20,894 bases of DNA from DASUBV01 sp035763085 (GCA_035763085.1 DASUBV010000321.1:1-20894), one strand, 5' to 3'. Counted from the first letter of the stretch, positions 7,710-14,686 are shown. Notes: generated from the sequence alone by a model not told the origin. Numbers and translations: made by a program.

Positions 7710-8495
7710 TCACACGTCCACGTCGACGATCACCGGTGCGTGGTCGCTGGGTCCCTTTCCCTTGCGCATCTCGCGGTCGACCCAGGCGTCGGTGACCGCG
7801 CCGGCCAGGACCGGGTTGGCGTAGACCAGGTCAATCCGCATGCCCATGCCCTTGTGAAACGCGCCGGCCCGGTAGTCCCAGTAGGTATAGGGATGCGGGC
7901 CCTTGGCGATCCGCGGCACCACGTCGGCCAGGCCGGTCTCCCGCAGCCCGGCCAGCGCCGCCCGCTCGGCCGGGGTGACGTGAGTGGAGCCCTCGAACGC
8001 GGCCGGGTCCCAGACGTCGGAATCGTCCGGGGCGATGTTGAAGTCACCGAGCACCGCGAACGGCGTGCTGCCCGCCGCGTCGCCGGCCACGGCCTCGCGC
8101 AGCGCGGCCAGCCAGCGCAGCTTGTAGGCATAGTGCGGGTCCTCGGGCGTCCGCCCGTTGGGCACGTAGACCGAGCGGACCCGGACCGGGCCGCAGGTGA
8201 CGGCCAGCGTGCGCGCCTCGTGGGTGGCCGGGTCGGGATAGCCGGGGTCGCCCGGCAGGCCCGGCTCGGCGTCGGCCAGCCCGATCCGGGACAGCACTGC
8301 GACGCCGTTCCAGCGCCCCTCGCCATGCTGGGCGATCTCATAGCCCAGCGTCGTGACCGCATCGGCCGGGAAGTCCCCGGCACCGACCTTGGTCTCCTGC
8401 AGGCAGACCACGTCAGGCGCGGCCTCCTCGAGCCACTGGGTCAGCCGGGGCAGCCGGGCCAGCACCGAGTTCACGTTCCAGGTCGCGATCCGCAT
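7710..8495 (-). CDS. xth: Exodeoxyribonuclease III / AP endonuclease
   Basis: This 261-residue Mg-dependent DNA repair enzyme of the exonuclease III family should cut abasic sites and remove 3' blocking groups in base-excision repair. The motifs are all present in order: ATWNVNS (Asn7), VVCLQETK (Glu34, the metal ligand, same number as in E. coli ExoIII), VYVPNG, LGDFNIAPDD (Asp/Asn catalytic pair), YTYWDYRAGAFHKGMGMRID and the terminal SDHAPV (Asp-His). The ATG at 8495 begins exactly at the conserved N-terminus. The TGA stop is immediately followed by the palindromic array, which may end its transcript. It is divergent from the ClC gene across 97 bp. No defects are visible. Confidence 0.95.
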   Translation of the reverse strand: MRIATWNVNSVLARLPRLTQWLEEAAPDVVCLQETKVGAGDFPADAVTTLGYEIAQHGEGRWNGVAVLSRIGLADAEPGLPGDPGYPDPATHEARTLAVTCGPVRVRSVYVPNGRTPEDPHYAYKLRWLAALREAVAGDAAGSTPFAVLGDFNIAPDDSDVWDPAAFEGSTHVTPAERAALAGLRETGLADVVPRIAKGPHPYTYWDYRAGAFHKGMGMRIDLVYANPVLAGAVTDAWVDREMRKGKGPSDHAPVIVDVDV

Positions 8496-8577
8496 GGGCT
8501 CATTGTGCCCGCTCGCCGGCGAGATGCCGGGACCGGCCAGCCCGGGGCCCAGGCGCAGGCCACCCCAGCCTACCCAT

Positions 8578-8583
8578 TAATAT
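8578..8583 (+). promoter_or_regulatory. Candidate -10 box for a leaderless ClC transcript
   Basis: TAATAT lies nine bases before the ATG at 8593 in a otherwise G/C-dominated spacer, and there is no Shine-Dalgarno-like purine run before that ATG. This spacing would place the transcription start at or within a few bases of the start codon, as in the leaderless mRNAs common in actinobacteria. No convincing -35 hexamer was found. Confidence 0.45.
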
Positions 8584-8592
8584 CGTCCCACG

Positions 8593-10566
8593 ATGGAGAT
8601 TCCCCCGGAGCCTGCTGAGGCCTGCCCGCCCCCCGTCCCCACGTTCTCAGGCTCCGGCAGCGCCGGCCTGCCTGCCGCCTCCCGAACAGAGCCTGATGAC
8701 GTTCCCTACTTCGGCCCGGACCGCCGTCCGGCTGCCACCGCCGAGCGGGCCCTCGGCGACTTCACCGCCACGCTCAACATTGTCCGGCTGGTGCCGCTGG
8801 CGCTGCTCATCGGCGCGCTCGGGGCCGGCGTGTCGCTGGCCCTGCTCGACATGATCGGGCTGGTCACCAACCTGCTGTGGTACCAGCGGCTCAGCGTGAC
8901 GCTGGTCTCGCCCGGAGCGGGCGCCCGCGCCATGGGCGTGCTGGCGATCATCATCCCGGTCGGCGGCGGCCTGATCGTCGGGCTGATGGCCCGGTTCGGG
9001 TCCGAGCAGATCCGCGGGCACGGCATCCCCGAGGCCATGGAGCGGATCCTGGTGCACGGCAGCCGGGTGCAGCCGCGGCTGGCCATCCTCAAGCCAATCT
9101 CCAGCGCGGCCAGCATCGGCAGCGGCGGCCCGTTCGGCGCGGAGGGGCCGATCATCCTCACCGGCGGGGCAGTTGGCTCCATCGCCGGGCAGCTGTTCCG
9201 GCTGACGGGCGCGCAGCGCCGGTCGCTGCTGGTGGCCGGCGCGGCGGCCGGGATGAGCGCCGTGTTCGGGACGCCGGTGGCGGCCACGCTGTTCGGGGTC
9301 GAGCTGCTGACCTTCGAGCTGCGGCCCCGCTCGATGGTGCTCATCGGGCTGGCCGCCGCTACCGCCGACGGGCTGCGGATGGCCTTCGCGCACGCCGGGC
9401 TGGTGTCGGCCCAGCCACTGTTCCCGGTCCCGTCGCATGCGCCGCTGGGCGGCGTGGCACTGGCCGGCGCGGCGGTCGTCGGGCTCGCTGCGGGCCTGGC
9501 CGCGTGGCTGCTGACCCAGGCCGTGTACCAGGCCGAGGACCTGTTCGGGCGGCTGTCGGGTCATCTGCACTGGATGTGGTGGCCGCTGATCGGCGGCGTG
9601 GTCATCGGCGCTGGCGGCCTGGCCGACCCGCGGGCGCTGGGCGTCGGCTACGACACGATCCACGCCGAGCTGCTCGGCCAACTCGGCATCGGCGCGCTGG
9701 CGCTGCTGTTCGTAGTCAAGCTGGTCGTCTGGGCCAGCGGGCTCGGCAGCGGGACCAGCGGCGGCATCCTGGCCCCGGTCATGATGATCGGCGGCGCCCT
9801 CGGCGGCATGCTCGGGCATGTGCTGCCCGGCGCGTCGCCGGGCACCTGGGCGCTCATCGGGCTGGCCGGGGCACTGGCCGGCGTGACCCGGTCGCCGTTC
9901 ACCGCGATCGTGTTCGCCTTCGAGCTCACCCATGACGCCGGCGTCCTGCTCGCCCTGCTCGTCGCGGCCACCGCGGCGCACCTGGTCAGCGTCGTGGTCC
10001 TGAAGCGCTCGATCCTGACCGAGAAGGTGGCGCGGCGCGGCTTTCACGTGATGCGCGAATACGCCGTCGACCCGCTGGAGGCGATGTTCGTCCGCGAGGT
10101 CATGGATGCCGACGTGTTCACCGTCGAGCCGGGATGGACGCTGGCCGAGCTGTACCGGGCGCTGCCGGAGGGCTCGCCGCAGCGCCGGCAGCGGCTGTAC
10201 CCGGTACTCGACCCGGAGGCGCCGCACGGCGGGATGGTCGGCCTCCTGCCCTGGTCAGCGGTGCTGGCGGGCCGGGCCAGCCGCCAGCAGGCGGCCGACG
10301 CCATGATCCCGGCGCGCGCCGTGGCCTACCCCGACGAGATGCTCCGCTCGGTCGCCGACCGGATGGCCGCGCTCGGGCTGGGCGTGCTGCCCGTGGTCGA
10401 CCGGGCCGACCCCGGCCGGCTGGACGGCCTGATCACTCAGTTCGACCTGCTGCAGGCCCGGCAGCGGCTGCTGGAGGAGGAGCGCCGGGCCGAGAAGGTG
10501 CTCACCCTCCGGCGCATCTCGCCGCGGGACCGTATGGTGGGGCGAGCTGACCGGAAGGCGAGCTGA
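8593..10566 (+). CDS. ClC-family chloride channel/transporter with C-terminal CBS pair
   Basis: This 657-residue polytopic membrane protein starts with a 60-residue Pro-rich cytoplasmic tail, followed by the ClC core (about 60-480) and two CBS domains (about 500-565 and 567-625). Selectivity motif 1 reads GHGIPE with His143 where the classic ClC-ec1 motif has Ser107; motif 2 reads GAEGP with gating Glu184; motif 3 reads GTSGGILAP. In the helix aligning with the ClC-ec1 proton glutamate region (Glu202-Glu203), the sequence is FGVELLTF. Glu237 matches Glu202 while Leu238 replaces Glu203, so channel versus H+/Cl- exchanger is open. The CBS domains probably sense adenine nucleotides, as in related proteins. 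It lacks a ribosome-binding site and may be leaderless. The stop lies 15 bp before the MarR gene, suggesting one operon. Confidence 0.92.
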   Translation: MEIPPEPAEACPPPVPTFSGSGSAGLPAASRTEPDDVPYFGPDRRPAATAERALGDFTATLNIVRLVPLALLIGALGAGVSLALLDMIGLVTNLLWYQRLSVTLVSPGAGARAMGVLAIIIPVGGGLIVGLMARFGSEQIRGHGIPEAMERILVHGSRVQPRLAILKPISSAASIGSGGPFGAEGPIILTGGAVGSIAGQLFRLTGAQRRSLLVAGAAAGMSAVFGTPVAATLFGVELLTFELRPRSMVLIGLAAATADGLRMAFAHAGLVSAQPLFPVPSHAPLGGVALAGAAVVGLAAGLAAWLLTQAVYQAEDLFGRLSGHLHWMWWPLIGGVVIGAGGLADPRALGVGYDTIHAELLGQLGIGALALLFVVKLVVWASGLGSGTSGGILAPVMMIGGALGGMLGHVLPGASPGTWALIGLAGALAGVTRSPFTAIVFAFELTHDAGVLLALLVAATAAHLVSVVVLKRSILTEKVARRGFHVMREYAVDPLEAMFVREVMDADVFTVEPGWTLAELYRALPEGSPQRRQRLYPVLDPEAPHGGMVGLLPWSAVLAGRASRQQAADAMIPARAVAYPDEMLRSVADRMAALGLGVLPVVDRADPGRLDGLITQFDLLQARQRLLEEERRAEKVLTLRRISPRDRMVGRADRKAS

Positions 10567-10581
10567 CCGGAGGGAGACCAG

Positions 10582-10998
10582 GTGCCGGAGCTGACCCAGC
10601 GCGACTTCGAGCACCTGCTTGCCTTCCGCACCAGCCTGCGCCGCTTCCAGCACTGGAGTGAGGAGCAGGCCCAGGCGGCGGGCCTGACGCATGTCCAGCA
10701 TCAGCTGCTGGTCGCCATCAAGGGTCACCCGGGGCCGCGCCCGCCGGCCATCGGCGACCTCGCCGGGGACCTGCTGCTGCGCCACCACAGCGCGGTCGAG
10801 CTGGTCAACCGGACCGAGCGGGCCGGGCTGGTGCGGCGGGTACCGGATCCGGCCGACGGGCGGGTGGTCCGCGTCACCCTCACCCGCCTCGGCGATCAGC
10901 GGCTGGCCGAGCTGACCCCGGCTCACCTGGAAGAGCTGCACCACCTGGCGGCGGTCCTCAATCAGCTCACCGGCGAGCGGGCGGCAGGCAGCCGGTAG
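10582..10998 (+). CDS. MarR-family transcriptional regulator
   Basis: This small winged-helix DNA-binding protein of 138 residues probably acts as a dimeric repressor. LTHVQHQLLVAIKG and IGDLAGDLLLRHHSAVELVNRTERAGLVRR (about 35-85) form the helix-turn-helix. PDPADGRVVRVTLTRLG (about 88-105) is the wing with the diagnostic D-x-R motif of the family. N- and C-terminal helices make the dimer interface. The GTG start is preceded by a GGAGGGA ribosome-binding site (10570-10576 region). It sits 15 bp behind the ClC gene, so it may be co-transcribed and control that operon. The ligand is unknown, and nothing in the sequence identifies its operator. Confidence 0.9.
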   Translation: MPELTQRDFEHLLAFRTSLRRFQHWSEEQAQAAGLTHVQHQLLVAIKGHPGPRPPAIGDLAGDLLLRHHSAVELVNRTERAGLVRRVPDPADGRVVRVTLTRLGDQRLAELTPAHLEELHHLAAVLNQLTGERAAGSR

Positions 10999-11096
10999 CC
11001 GCGCCGGGCGGTGCAGCCCTGGGCGAAATGGGCGAAGAGCCGGATTTCGCGGATATTAATCATTCGGCCATCCGCGGCGGCAGCCATTGCTCCATC

Positions 11097-11813
11097 ATGT
11101 GTCAGGTGAATCGCCCGGTGCAGTCATCGGTGCCCGGCGCGGCGGCGGGCGCGGCCGGCGCCGCGCCCGGCCCCGGGCACGGCGCGCAGCCCGGCGTCCC
11201 CGATCTCACCCCGCTGGTGGCGCAGGCCCAGGCCGGGGATCCGGAGGCTTTCCGGGCCCTGTTCCGGGACACTCAGCCGCGGCTGCTGCGGTACCTGAGC
11301 GCGCTGGCGGGCGAGGACGCCGAGGACGTGGCGTCGGAGACCTGGCTGCAGGTGGCCAGGGACCTGCACGACTTCACCGGTGACTACGACGGCTTCCGGG
11401 GCTGGGTCGCCACCATCGCCCGGCACCGTGCCCTGGACCTGATCCGGCAGCGCAAGCGCCGGCCGCAGCTCAGCGAGCTGCCGGTCGAGGACCTGGTCGC
11501 GCTGGCCGCCTCCGATGACACCGCTGGCACCGCCATTGACGCGGTCACCACCGGCGCGGCGGTCGCCCTGATCGCGACGCTGCCGCCGGACCAGGCCGAG
11601 GCCGTGCTGCTGCGCGTGGTGGTCGGCCTGGACGCGCAGACCGCGGCCCAGGTACTGGGCAAGCGACCGGGCGCGGTCCGCACCGCGGCCTACCGCGGCC
11701 TGCGCAGCCTCGGCCGCCGGCTGCAGCAGCCAGACGGCGGCCGGCCGGAGACCATTCCGCCGGTGGTGCGGCCGTCCGTCCCGGCCCCTCGGACTGAAGT
11801 AACCAGAGAGTAA
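11097..11813 (+). CDS. ECF (group 4) RNA polymerase sigma factor
   Basis: This sigma-70 family factor has only regions 2 and 4. Region 2 runs from AFRALFRDTQPRLLRYLSAL through DAEDVASETWLQVARDL to RGWVATIARHRALDLIRQRKRR. Region 4 is LPPDQAEAVLLRVVVGLDAQTAAQVLGKRPGAVRTAAYRGLRSLGRRL with the helix-turn-helix that reads the -35 element. The frame is open from an ATG at 11028, but codons before 11097 have many third-position T residues, unlike the rest, so I use the ATG at 11097. GTG codons at 11106 and 11118 are also possible, and none has a good ribosome-binding site. An AT-rich TATTAAT at 11054-11060 may be its promoter. It precedes the repeat protein gene by 60 bp, the usual sigma/anti-sigma arrangement. 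Confidence 0.9.
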   Translation: MCQVNRPVQSSVPGAAAGAAGAAPGPGHGAQPGVPDLTPLVAQAQAGDPEAFRALFRDTQPRLLRYLSALAGEDAEDVASETWLQVARDLHDFTGDYDGFRGWVATIARHRALDLIRQRKRRPQLSELPVEDLVALAASDDTAGTAIDAVTTGAAVALIATLPPDQAEAVLLRVVVGLDAQTAAQVLGKRPGAVRTAAYRGLRSLGRRLQQPDGGRPETIPPVVRPSVPAPRTEVTRE

Positions 11814-11873
11814 CTCAAAGTTAGCGAGCAAAGGAGTGACACGAGCGCGGGACTTGTCGCTGGAGGAACTGAG

Positions 11874-13409
11874 ATGAGCACACGCCACCCCCGGAAGATC
11901 AGCCGGGGAGCTGCCCGGCAGATGCTGGACGGCTCCGCCGCGCCGGATTCCGGCTCAGACCAGCTAGCTCGCGTCCTGGCCGCCGCTGCGGCGCCGGGGC
12001 GCGACAGCGAGCTGGCCGGCGAGGACGCGGCCATGGCGGCGTTCCACGCGCATCATCTCGTCCCCGAAACGACCTCTCGGAGAGGACAGATGATCAAGTC
12101 CCCGCTCGCGAAGCTTCTCACGGTCAAGGTGGCCGCGCTATCTGTGGCCGCCTGCGCGACCGGCGGCGTGGCGCTCGCCGCCAGCACCGGAGCCCTGCAC
12201 GGCTCCGGCTCCGCGCACCTCGGCACCGGCATCTCGGTGACCAAGACCCCGCCGGGCGCGCAGGCCAGGGCCAGCGCCTCGGTGTCGGTGTCGGTTCCCG
12301 CCAGCGCGGCCGGCCAGTGCCGCTCCCTGATCGCCAGGGTCGAGTCGCTGGCCCACGGCGTGACCGGCGGTGCCACCCCGGCCGGCGACGAGCATGCGCT
12401 GTCCAGCCCGGCCATGCCGCAGGCGCTCATGTCCGAGGAGGCGGCTCCGCTGCAGGCCACCGCCCATGGCGCCAGCAACGTTCCTGACTACTGCGCCCTG
12501 GTGCTGCGCCTGCCGGCGCTCCCGGACCCCGGCCAGCTGCTCCAGCTGCCGGCCGGCGTCATATCGCAGCTGCTGGCGCAGCTCCCGGCCGGGACCCTCG
12601 GCCAGGTGCTCGCCGCGCTGCCGTCCGCGGAGCTCGGCCAGCTGCTGACCAGCCTGCCCGCGGCCACCGTGACGCAGCTGCTGACCGCGCTGCCGTCCGG
12701 GGCGCTGTCCGCGGTCCTGACCACGCTGCCCGGCTCGGTGCTGGGCCAGGTCCTCGCCGCGCTGCCCGCCGGGGCGCTGTCCAGCGTGCTGACCACGCTG
12801 CCGTCCGGGGCGCTGGCCGAGGTCCTGACCGCGCTGCCGGCCGGGGGGCTGAGCACCGTGCTCACCACCCTGCCGACCGCGACCGTGGGGCAGCTGCTGA
12901 CCGCGCTGCCCACCGGGGCGCTGTCCAGCGTGCTGACTACACTGCCGTCCGGGACGCTGGCCCAGATCCTGACCGCGCTGCCCGCGGGCACGCTGTCCCA
13001 GGTGCTGACCAGCCTGCCGGCCGGGGCCCTGGGCTCCGTCCTGACCGCGCTGCCGGCCGGGGGGCTGAGCACCGTGCTGACGACCCTGCCGTCCGCGGGC
13101 CTGTCCCAGGTGCTGACGACCCTGCACGCGCACGCGCTCGCCCGGGTACTGACCTCGCTGCCGGCCAGCGTGCTGACCCAGCTGCTCACCGGTCTGCCGA
13201 CCAAGGTGCTGTCCCAGGTGCTGACGACCCTGCCCAGCGCGGGCCTGTCCCAGGTCTTCAGCATGCTGCCCACCTCCGCGCTGACGCAGATCCTGACCAG
13301 CCTGCCGACCTCGGTGCTCTCCCAGCTGCCGGCCTCGGCGCTGTCCGGCCTGCCCAGCTCGGTGCTGTCCCTGCTCCCCAGGTCGCTGCTGTCCGCAGTG
13401 CTGGGCTGA
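11874..13409 (+). CDS. Putative anti-sigma-like membrane or secreted protein with 21 tandem 12-residue LP repeats
   Basis: I do not recognise a named family for this 511-residue protein. Residues 1-72 are a hydrophilic segment containing QLARVLAAAAAPGRDSELAG and EDAAMAAFHAHHLVP, which resembles the cytoplasmic part of proteins often encoded beside actinobacterial ECF sigma factors. A hydrophobic helix follows (about 83-107), then a Thr/Ser/Ala linker and a segment with two cysteines (AGQCRSLIARVES and NVPDYCALVLRLP). Residues 225-476 are 21 uninterrupted repeats with consensus LPxGxLxQVLTx. Leu1 is invariant, Pro2 occurs in 20 of 21 and Leu10 in 20 of 21, and charged residues are very rare. 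Three 8-residue remnants and an 11-residue end complete the chain. The ATG at 11874 has GGAGG seven bases upstream. Likely co-transcribed with the sigma factor; the anti-sigma role is inference. Confidence 0.8.
   Translation: MSTRHPRKISRGAARQMLDGSAAPDSGSDQLARVLAAAAAPGRDSELAGEDAAMAAFHAHHLVPETTSRRGQMIKSPLAKLLTVKVAALSVAACATGGVALAASTGALHGSGSAHLGTGISVTKTPPGAQARASASVSVSVPASAAGQCRSLIARVESLAHGVTGGATPAGDEHALSSPAMPQALMSEEAAPLQATAHGASNVPDYCALVLRLPALPDPGQLLQLPAGVISQLLAQLPAGTLGQVLAALPSAELGQLLTSLPAATVTQLLTALPSGALSAVLTTLPGSVLGQVLAALPAGALSSVLTTLPSGALAEVLTALPAGGLSTVLTTLPTATVGQLLTALPTGALSSVLTTLPSGTLAQILTALPAGTLSQVLTSLPAGALGSVLTALPAGGLSTVLTTLPSAGLSQVLTTLHAHALARVLTSLPASVLTQLLTGLPTKVLSQVLTTLPSAGLSQVFSMLPTSALTQILTSLPTSVLSQLPASALSGLPSSVLSLLPRSLLSAVLG
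12080..12092 (+). promoter_or_regulatory. Internal ribosome-binding site and in-frame ATG before the hydrophobic helix
   Basis: GAGAGGA immediately precedes an in-frame ATG (12090-12092, residue 73 of the long form). Starting there, the product would begin MIKSPLAKLL and then the hydrophobic helix ending in ALAAS, which has the layout of a Sec signal peptide (lysine-containing start, hydrophobic core, Ala-x-Ala). Two products from one gene, one with and one without the cytoplasmic domain, are therefore possible. Confidence 0.45.
12546..13301 (+). repeat. Coding tandem repeat, 21 copies of 36 bp
   Basis: The DNA repeats in register with codons, 36 bp per unit, encoding 12 residues each. Typical units read CTGCCGxCCGGGGCGCTG followed by a variable part and CTGACC. 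Units 9 (from 12834) and 15 (from 13050) encode the identical LPAGGLSTVLTT with near-identical DNA, exactly 216 bp (six units) apart, a sign of block duplication or gene conversion. Units 16 and 20 also share LPSAGLSQV. The array decays into three 24-bp units at 13302-13373. Confidence 0.93.
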
Positions 13410-13450
13410 GGGTTCCCGGCCAGCGCCCCACGGTCCCGGGGCACTGGCCC

Positions 13451-13486
13451 GGCAGGCCCGCCTCAATGGTCCCGAGGCGGCCTGCC
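13451..13486 (+). terminator. Stem-loop downstream of the repeat protein gene
   Basis: GGCAGGCCCGCCTC (13451-13464) pairs with GAGGCGGCCTGCC (13474-13486), a 13-bp stem with one bulged C and a nine-base loop. It starts 41 bases after the stop codon. The 3' arm can alternatively pair with the downstream GGGCAGGC (13490-13497), giving a competing hairpin. There is no T-tract, which is common for actinobacterial terminators. Confidence 0.55.
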
Positions 13487-13528
13487 CCAGGGCAGGCACC
13501 CATCGGCCCCCGGAGTGCCTGCCCGAGC

Positions 13529-13565
13529 GGGCGGGATGGCTGGCTGGCCCGCCGCCATCCCGCCC
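13529..13565 (+). terminator. Second stem-loop between the repeat protein and GvpL/F genes
   Basis: GGGCGGGATGG (13529-13539) and CCATCCCGCCC (13555-13565) form a perfect 11-bp stem with a 15-base loop. A 14-bp perfect palindrome GCCCGCCGGCGGGC follows at 13587-13600. The 217-bp spacer from 13410 to 13626 contains no gene that I can support and is dominated by these structures. Confidence 0.5.
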
Positions 13566-13626
13566 GTGCCCGCCGGCCGGCCTCGTGCCCGCCGGCGGGC
13601 TTCAGCTCGTGCCTGGGAGATATCAG

Positions 13627-14442
13627 ATGCCGCAGATGCAGGAAGAGATGTCCTCGACCCTGTCCGCCCCCCGGACCCCGGATCTGCCCGACCAGTTCCG
13701 CCGCCGCTCCGAGATGTTCGCGCCGGGGACGGTCAACGGACGGCCCTCGAACAAGATCGTCTGGGTGTATGCCGTCACCGGCGGAAGCAGCGCCGGTGAG
13801 CTGCCCGGCCTGACCGGCGTCGGCGGCGAGCCGGTCCGCACCGTGCCGGAAGGCGGGCTGCACGCGGTGGTCAGCTCAGTCGACGCGACGGCGTTCGGCG
13901 AGGAGGCGCTGCCCGGCCTGCTGGCCGACCTGCCCCGTGCCGAGACGATCGGCCGCGCCCACCACCAGGTGATCGAGTCGGTTGCCGCCGTCGGTCCCGT
14001 GGTGCCGCTCCGCCTGGCCACCATCTATCCCGATGACGGGACGATCCGGTCGCTGCTGGCCGAGCACCGCACCGACCTGGCCGACCTGCTGGCCACCTTC
14101 CGGGACACCCAGGAGTGGGGCGTCAAGGTGTACCTCGAGCCGCGGGCCGACGGGGTGCCCGACGGGGAGCCGCGCTGGCCGCGGGCCGAGGAGCAGGCCG
14201 CCGAGATCGACCGGGTGCTCAGCGAGATCGCCCTGGACTCCCGCCGTCACCCCGCGCCGGACCTGCGGCTGGGCCCGCGCGGCGGCTGGCTGGTGCTCAA
14301 CGGCGTCTACCTGCTCAGCGACCTGCGCGCGGCCGAGTTCGGCGCCGTCGCCCGGCATCTGGCCGCCGAGCACGAGGGGCTGAAGGCCGAGCTGAGCGGC
14401 CCGTGGCCGCCGTACTCGTTCGTGGACCAGCCCGATGCCTGA
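13627..14442 (+). CDS. GvpL/GvpF family gas vesicle protein (orphan)
   Basis: This 271-residue protein belongs to the GvpF/GvpL family, accessory components of gas-vesicle assembly. The family start KIVWVYAVTGG lies at about 43-53. The middle has GPVVPLRLATIYPDDGTI and WGVKVYLEPRA, and the end has LVLNGVYLLSD and the diagnostic LSGPWPPYSFVD. The first 40 residues are an unusual polar extension. I start at the ATG 13627, with GGGAGA six bases upstream; the frame is open to 13585, but that part lies inside palindromic spacer, and an ATG at 13648 is also possible. No gvpA, gvpJ, gvpK, gvpG or gvpO is visible nearby, so the gene is isolated here. Its stop overlaps the next small ORF by eight bases. 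A role other than flotation is possible. Confidence 0.9.
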   Translation: MPQMQEEMSSTLSAPRTPDLPDQFRRRSEMFAPGTVNGRPSNKIVWVYAVTGGSSAGELPGLTGVGGEPVRTVPEGGLHAVVSSVDATAFGEEALPGLLADLPRAETIGRAHHQVIESVAAVGPVVPLRLATIYPDDGTIRSLLAEHRTDLADLLATFRDTQEWGVKVYLEPRADGVPDGEPRWPRAEEQAAEIDRVLSEIALDSRRHPAPDLRLGPRGGWLVLNGVYLLSDLRAAEFGAVARHLAAEHEGLKAELSGPWPPYSFVDQPDA

Positions 14443-14686
14443 GCCCGCTCAGCGGCTGCTGGGCTACCGGATCACGCTCGCCCTCCGGCCCGACGAGGTG
14501 GCCCGCGCCCGGGCTGCCGCCCTGGGCGAGATCGCCGGGTTACCGCGCGGCCGGGCGAATGACCCGGCCGCGGGGTCAGCCGGGCTGCGAACAGCCCGGC
14601 GCGGTCCGCGCCGCGGCCGCGGGCCAGGCCAGCTGCTGCGCTGCGAGCCCGGTGGCGGCGACCGCGCGGATCACGCCGGGGGCTGA
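14435..14686 (+). CDS. Small ORF overlapping the GvpL/F stop, hypothetical or decayed
   Basis: This is an 83-codon ORF whose ATG lies inside the last codons of the GvpL/F gene, an overlap of eight bases that would allow coupled translation. The first 36 codons (RLLGYRITLALRPDEVARAR and onward) have the strong third-position G/C bias of real genes here. After about residue 37 the sequence becomes Gly/Arg-rich and the bias weakens, which suggests a frameshift or decay. The stop lies two bases before the strong terminator at 14689. I do not recognise a family, and it does not look like GvpG, GvpJ or GvpK. It could be a genuine small protein, a remnant of a longer gene, or chance. Confidence 0.4.
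   Translation: MPEPAQRLLGYRITLALRPDEVARARAAALGEIAGLPRGRANDPAAGSAGLRTARRGPRRGRGPGQLLRCEPGGGDRADHAGG

Noticed and set aside
8647..10227. 526-codon open frame on the minus strand
   Set aside because: Antisense of the ClC gene; composition is typical of GC-driven shadow frames.
11028..11096. Longer start of the ECF sigma factor
   Set aside because: Codons in this stretch have many third-position T and no ribosome-binding site, and it contains a possible promoter; kept only as an alternative.
12138..13499. Antisense repetitive protein rich in GQRPGRQRGQ units
   Set aside because: It simply mirrors the 36-bp sense repeat. The sense frame has a good ribosome-binding site, a signal/membrane helix and sigma-gene context.
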